A DNA stretch of 64,000 nucleotides, taken from contig RSEF01000018.1 in NCBI GenBank assembly GCA_003993805.1, forward strand, positions 2,423,336 through 2,487,335, written 5' to 3'. The stretch is from Himantopus leucocephalus (lineage: Eukaryota > Chordata > Aves > Charadriiformes > Recurvirostridae). Each line of letters opens with the position of its first letter. Position 1 is the first letter of the stretch. A model generated the notes under the pieces. It did not search any database. It was not told the origin of the DNA and saw only the letters and a program-made list of their open reading frames with translations. Position numbers and translations under genes: made by a program. Shown here one piece after another: positions 59,331 to 64,000 of this stretch.

Positions 59331-61366
59331 GTCAGATGCTTTCCGACACTCAAAACGGTTGCAAGTGGGAGGCAGCACGCATCCCACGGAGGTTTCCCTT
59401 TACCCAGCCTACCTCCTGTTTCTGGTTAAGAACTTTTAACAATTACTTTTAATGCCAAAACACAATGTTTTTCAGCTGATAGGAGATCTGCTCGTTTCCA
59501 ATGGGAAATGAGAATTTGTTTTAGAGGGCTTTTGCTGGAAGAACGCATTCAGTAAGTGGGGGGTCTTCCCATTCCCCACCCTTCCTGAAGAAGCAGTTTA
59601 TATTTCCTTTGGAAGTTTGCATTCTTTCAGTAAAATATAGTTTGTTTTTAAGCTGAAAGTTTTAGTTGTTTTGGCTGAAGTGGCATGTTGTTACCTCTGG
59701 GGCTTTAACAGTTTAATTTTACTCTTTTGAAAAAATATTAGAGAAACTTACCTAAATGGGAGCCTTTATCAGAAAAAGCCATTAACAGTTTTGGAGAAAC
59801 TTTTATCTAATTAAGTATTGCTCTTAAATAACACTGTAGTCCTGCTCAGCTCTAACTTCTCCCTGTTTATTTTATTTACATTCTGCACCATGGTCCCTAG
59901 CAGGAAATTTGAGTCAATCCCAACCCCAGAGATATTAACAGCCCTTTCTAGAACGTGCTACCAGAGATTTGTGATTTTCAGCTTTCACTTAGCAAACATC
60001 TGACTGACAAACCATTTAAACAGAGGAGTTTTAAAAAATCTCTCTTCAGGATCAGCACCTTGTAAGTTTGGCTTATCACAGCCAAATTATTGATTCTGAT
60101 AATTGTTAAAGTTTATACTGAAAGTGGAAAGTGTATCTAAGCAGCTATTATGAAATATTATTTAAAAAGAAAGGGAAAAAAAAGAAGGAAAAACGGGTTT
60201 ATGGGAGTATTTCTGTTTTTTTTTTTTTTAAAAATGAAAATAGGTCAAATTTTCTCTTTGGAGGTCTACAGAAGGCAAAAAAGTGACACAAAACATTCCC
60301 ACTACAGAGACACCTCATAATGATTTTCCATTTCTGACCAGCTCCAGAAATCATTCAAACCTAGCAGTATAAAGAAAAGTTGCTTTAAATAGGCACCCTT
60401 GCCCACCTCTGCATCCCAGAGTGCCTGAAGGGCATCGCTTCCCGGGCTGAGTGAGCAATCACATGAGTCTGGCTTGGCTTAGCAGAGGAGGGAGAGAAAA
60501 AAAGTCTTTCCTTTGGTACCTTTGTTTTCCCATAGCCCGGGGAAAAAAGAAACCACCAAAACCCAAAATCAACCTCCTGATCCGACAGCAGCCAGCCTGA
60601 CGCTTTATCCACGTGCCACGGTGGAGCCGGCCCAAGTGTAGCACCAGAGAGAAAGAGCCCGGAGTAATTCCTGGTGTTTATTTTCTCTTGGTGTGCGAAG
60701 CCCTCTGCCAGGTGGCACCACTCACCTCTGGGGCGCACAGCAGTGCTGTTGTGAGCTCAGGGCAGAGGGGACGGCTCTGAGGTTTGATGCCCCAAGTTTT
60801 CCCTAGTGTGGAAAAGCACGGTTTAGATTCCCAGCTGGAAAAAAAACCCATCACTATGCCTAGTGAAACCAGTGCTTCTGACCTATTTCTGACTTCCATG
60901 GCTCTGGGGGGAAGCGAGATATCAAATGCGATGGAGATTTCTTTCACAATGGCCTGTTTCCACCCAAAACCAGACTCTCCGTTAGAAGCCCTGGCATATC
61001 GTCAGGTCCTGTAGGGACTACAAAGGCTCCTATTCAGATATAGCTCTGAACAGCATCCAAACCTTGGAGGTTTGCAAAGGCTTTAGTGGGGCTCAGCACG
61101 CTGCCCTCTTCCCCCTTGACAGCTCCACAGAAGACACCTCAGGGGCCTGAGCAATGGAGAAGGTCCGTTGACCACCACCCACCTCCCAGTGGTGCGAAAA
61201 GGGTCCTTGTGCACTAATGAACACAGACAGGTCAGACCACACACCGCTGGCCCACGAGAAGAGCACACTCACGTGAGCACAAANATGGGCACACAAGCCC
61301 CTGTGCCCCCTTGGTCCTCCCCCGGGCGATCACCCCCTGACTGCCCTGCAGAGAGGGAAGGCAAAT
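59331..61366. other. no gene recognised
   Basis: It includes A/T-rich sequence at 59460-59800 and T/A runs near 60220-60235. A single N lies at 61284, with no clear duplicated flank. The 117-codon minus frame 60385-60738 is unrecognised. Confidence 0.42.
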
Positions 61367-61421
61367 AACATACAATAGCCATTAAAAATTATGNAACATG
61401 CAATAGCCATTAAAAATTATG
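61367..61421 (+). repeat. 27-bp direct duplication across a single N (61394)
   Basis: AACATACAATAGCCATTAAA followed by AATTATG (61367-61393) recurs right after the N (61395-61421) with one change (ATACAA to ATGCAA). Likely unmerged contig ends. Confidence 0.92.
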
Positions 61422-62669
61422 TTACCGTCACCAACGTTTGCTCAAAAACGCTCAATCCGTCAGCCTCACAAAGAGATGAGCCTCGGTGCAAATCCGGGTC
61501 TCCCCCCGAGGAGACAGAGGGGGTCGGGCAGCCGGGGACGGGGCTGGGAGCTGGACCCCTGCCCGAGGGAGCTGCAGCAAGGAGGGAGAGAGGATGCGGC
61601 CGACTGGGGAACCTCATCCCCATCTTCCCCGAGCGGCTCTTTGGTGGAGCCGAGCAGAGGGAAGAAGTCTCCACATGGCATTTCTCTCTCTCTAGTGACC
61701 GTTTTTCATGTCAGCCTCTTTTCGATGTAGAATATCTCACTGTCACAAGAAAAATGTCTCTTTTTTCTCCCTGAAAATGGTCCTTGAAAGCCCTCAAAAA
61801 TTCCAATTTTTTGTGCTTTGGTTTTGTTCCCTGTCTTTTCCCACTGGCCCTCTGTCCTGCCCTGCAGACAAGTGATCTGTTCTCACCTTCTACGTTCCCC
61901 ATTTGCCTCTGAAAAAGGGAGATGGGAAGGGAAAAGCAGAAAAAAGAATGATTAAAGTCAAATTTGAGGAAAAACTGGGGCCAGCTTCCTTTTCCTAGTG
62001 TTATTCTTGCTGAAAACATTAGAAGTTTTTTCTTATCATTATTTTTTCTCTTTGCAAATTAATTTTCAGCCAGCTTTACTTAAGCTTGTTATATAGATGT
62101 AAGGGGGGAACTAAGGCCAGTGTTGGTCAAAAAAACAGCAACTTTTTTTTTTTTTTAAAAAATCTCCATTGAATACCTGTTTTTGAAACCGATCCTCACC
62201 CTCACAAACAAGGAGTGCTTTGCAGTCTTTTCACTCGGCTACATTTCTATGATTTTTTTTTTTATTAACTGCATTTATTTTTCTGTCCAGCTGTTTCAGG
62301 ATTCTCTTTATTTGGGCTCTTGGCAGGGGCAGAGTTTGTCTCACATACAGGAGCCCCAACCCACAGCCATCCCGCTGACCGGGCTCCTACGTATAAGCAG
62401 AAACCTGGTCTTCAAAGAGAGCTGCAAACACTTCCCTGAGCAGCTAAACTCACCTGCTCCAAGCCACAGGAAACCTGTCAGATTTATCTTGTTTTATTCC
62501 GACCAGAAGAAACCCCGCGGGGAGGTGGGGCGGCGGGAGGGTGCAGGGAAGGGCGGTTTCGTGCCAGCCCGGGATGCCCAGGCTGCTCGGAAAGAGGTTC
62601 GTGAGCTTCTGGGCTGCCCAGGGCTGCCCACGGAGCGCCGGCCCTCGAGTGCTGCCGCTGCTCTAACCC
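61422..62669. other. no gene recognised; GC-rich patches
   Basis: Several frames over 61391-61774 are open on both strands because stops are rare in this GC-rich patch. The 183-codon frame 62183-62734 is unrecognised. A T/A tract lies at about 62143-62162. Confidence 0.42.
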
Positions 62670-62960
62670 AGAGCGCTGGGGTATTTGAAATTTCAATTAT
62701 TTATGTGTTCATGCTGTGGGTTAATGCTGACTGACACTAAAACACTGCCTAGATTTAGCTTCATAAAATTTTTATCCCCACTACGAACTGCAAGTCTTTC
62801 TCCGATTTCATTTAAAGGAAACAGAGTATTGAAAAGCCTACTGAGGAATTCATGAGCAACTAGCTACAACCTCACTTTTCCTCCTAGCCAAATCCTGGGA
62901 CTTCATTACCATGGCAACATATCATAATTTTAATTCCCTTCCTGACTGCCGCCGCACAGA
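62670..62960. promoter_or_regulatory. candidate conserved non-coding element with RFX-like site
   Basis: CCATGGCAAC (62910-62919) is the reverse complement of GTTGCCATGG, an RFX X-box half-site. GAAATTTCAATTATTTATG, GTGGGTTAATGCTGACTGAC and ATCATAATTTTAATTCCC flank it in repeat-free sequence. Function is inferred. Confidence 0.28.
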
Positions 62961-64000
62961 GCCCGATACATCTGCTCGCTTTCCTAGGAGCCTGCCATGC
63001 ACTTTGCGGCGGGTACAAGGTGGAGGGCACTTGCTTCTCAGGGCTCGTGAGGGATCCAGAAAAAGACGCTGTAACCTTCTTTTGGGGTGAAATACCCAGA
63101 AAAGGTCAATAAAAGACAGCAAAACCGATCCAGGCAGTGCTCCTGGTGCTCTGAGCTTTGGGCATCCCAAACGTGCAGGCATAGCCCAGTGCAGTGGGAG
63201 CCCCTGGAAAGAACAAGTTTTGTGTCCTTTGTGGGGTTTTAGCTGTTATAACAAGAAGGAAAGGCAGATTCCACCACTGTAATGAGAACTGGGAAAGGGA
63301 TGAGGGGTGTTTGTGAAGACACAGGGTCTCCAGCGATCATAAGTCCCTGTTTCGGGGTTTCTTTTCTTTTAGCAATTATCACACTCAAAGGCATTTGCAG
63401 GATTATAATCTCTATTTGCCTTACTGTAGCAGATCGCAGGCTCTGGAGATGCCTTTCTCAGTTCATCCACTGCACCTACATGAAGACAGCACAGTCGCTG
63501 GGACCAAACAAAGCTCGCTTCGCTGGACCTTGGGGCTGGACTCTGTGCTGGAACCTGAAACAGGACCTCAGCCTGCCAGCAACACCCTCAGACTGATGAT
63601 TATCTTAATTATTTATCTCATTCCGCTAAAATCAGTTGTTGGAAGCTGAAAAGCCTTGTGCAGACTCAGAGCCCATCAGGGAGCCCTGGGGAGGGTCACC
63701 GGCGTTTGGTGCTGCTCTGAGTATAGAGCACAGCAGCCAGGGAGCGTTGCGGAGGTTCAGGCAAGCCAAGCCAGGGATGAATACGGTTGGTCCATTGCTT
63801 GTGCACGGGACCATTAATTAAAAGAGGCGATACGCTGCAGCACAGGCTGCCCTTCTTGTCTTGGGCTGAGCTCTCCAGCGTTCCCCTCTCGGTACACCCC
63901 AGCAAGGATGGAGGGAGTGGGTGTCTCCGCAATAGGCGTTCCTGTGGGAATTAGACCTCCCATTGGCAGAAAATTCTGTTGGTTTTTTTTTTCCCCTCAA
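62961..64000. other. no gene recognised; palindromic homeodomain site
   Basis: GATTATAATC (63401-63410) is a perfect ten-base palindrome made of two overlapping TAATC cores, the type bound by OTX/PITX-class homeodomains. Short frames at 63282-63649 are unrecognised. The window ends in ordinary sequence after a T run at 63983-63991. Confidence 0.4.

Noticed and set aside
62183..62734. 183-codon plus frame
   Set aside because: It starts in A/T-rich low-complexity sequence, ends in a GC-rich patch, changes composition halfway and matches nothing.
1..64000. CRISPR arrays, insertion sequences, prophage or bacterial operons
   Set aside because: No regularly spaced repeats, no bacterial gene packing. 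CR1 and telomeric repeats point to a vertebrate.

Overview
This window looks like vertebrate nuclear DNA, most likely from a bird. The best evidence is two 5'-truncated copies of the avian CR1 LINE in antisense orientation (155-670 and 39891-40435). Weaker, older CR1-like and MIR/CORE-SINE-like remnants, a short interstitial telomeric (TTAGGG) tract, scattered microsatellites and homopolymer runs fit the same picture. I see no bacterial features: no operons, no ribosome-binding-site/ORF packing, no insertion sequences and no CRISPR array.

I could not recognise any protein-coding exon, tRNA, rRNA or named non-coding RNA gene. Reading frames are short and mostly overlap in several frames, as expected by chance. 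The only recognisable protein signature is the C-terminal part of the CR1 ORF2 protein, read on the minus strand in both CR1 copies. The longest open frame (23727-24593, 288 codons) has no recognisable domain and runs through the telomeric repeat. The window is best read as intergenic or long-intron sequence. The flanking gene cannot be named from this sequence alone.

Layout. 1-1.2 kb: a young CR1 and an older CR1-like fragment. 1.2-19 kb: single-copy non-coding DNA with several A/T-rich, homeodomain-motif-rich blocks (about 1.8-2.3, 3.3-3.7, 6.5-6.75, 11.86-12.3 and 15.5-15.7 kb) that are candidate conserved regulatory elements. 19-21 kb: three inverted-repeat structures, including a 70-nt hairpin and an A/T-rich palindromic element. 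23.7-24.6 kb: the long open frame and the telomeric tract. 27.9-31.5 kb: two single-N direct duplications, a 100-N gap, a strong hairpin and a poly-G tract. 31-39.6 kb: further candidate regulatory blocks. 39.9-40.4 kb: the second CR1. 44-55 kb: old SINE/CR1-like remnants, a second 100-N gap and short tandem repeats. 53-64 kb: more candidate regulatory blocks and a last single-N duplication.

Assembly quality is a theme. There are two 100-base gaps and fifteen single-N joins. Five of the joins sit between near-identical direct repeats, and most others sit in homopolymers. These look like unmerged contig ends, not biology. Regulatory-element calls rest on motif content and texture only. No alignment was possible, so they carry low confidence.
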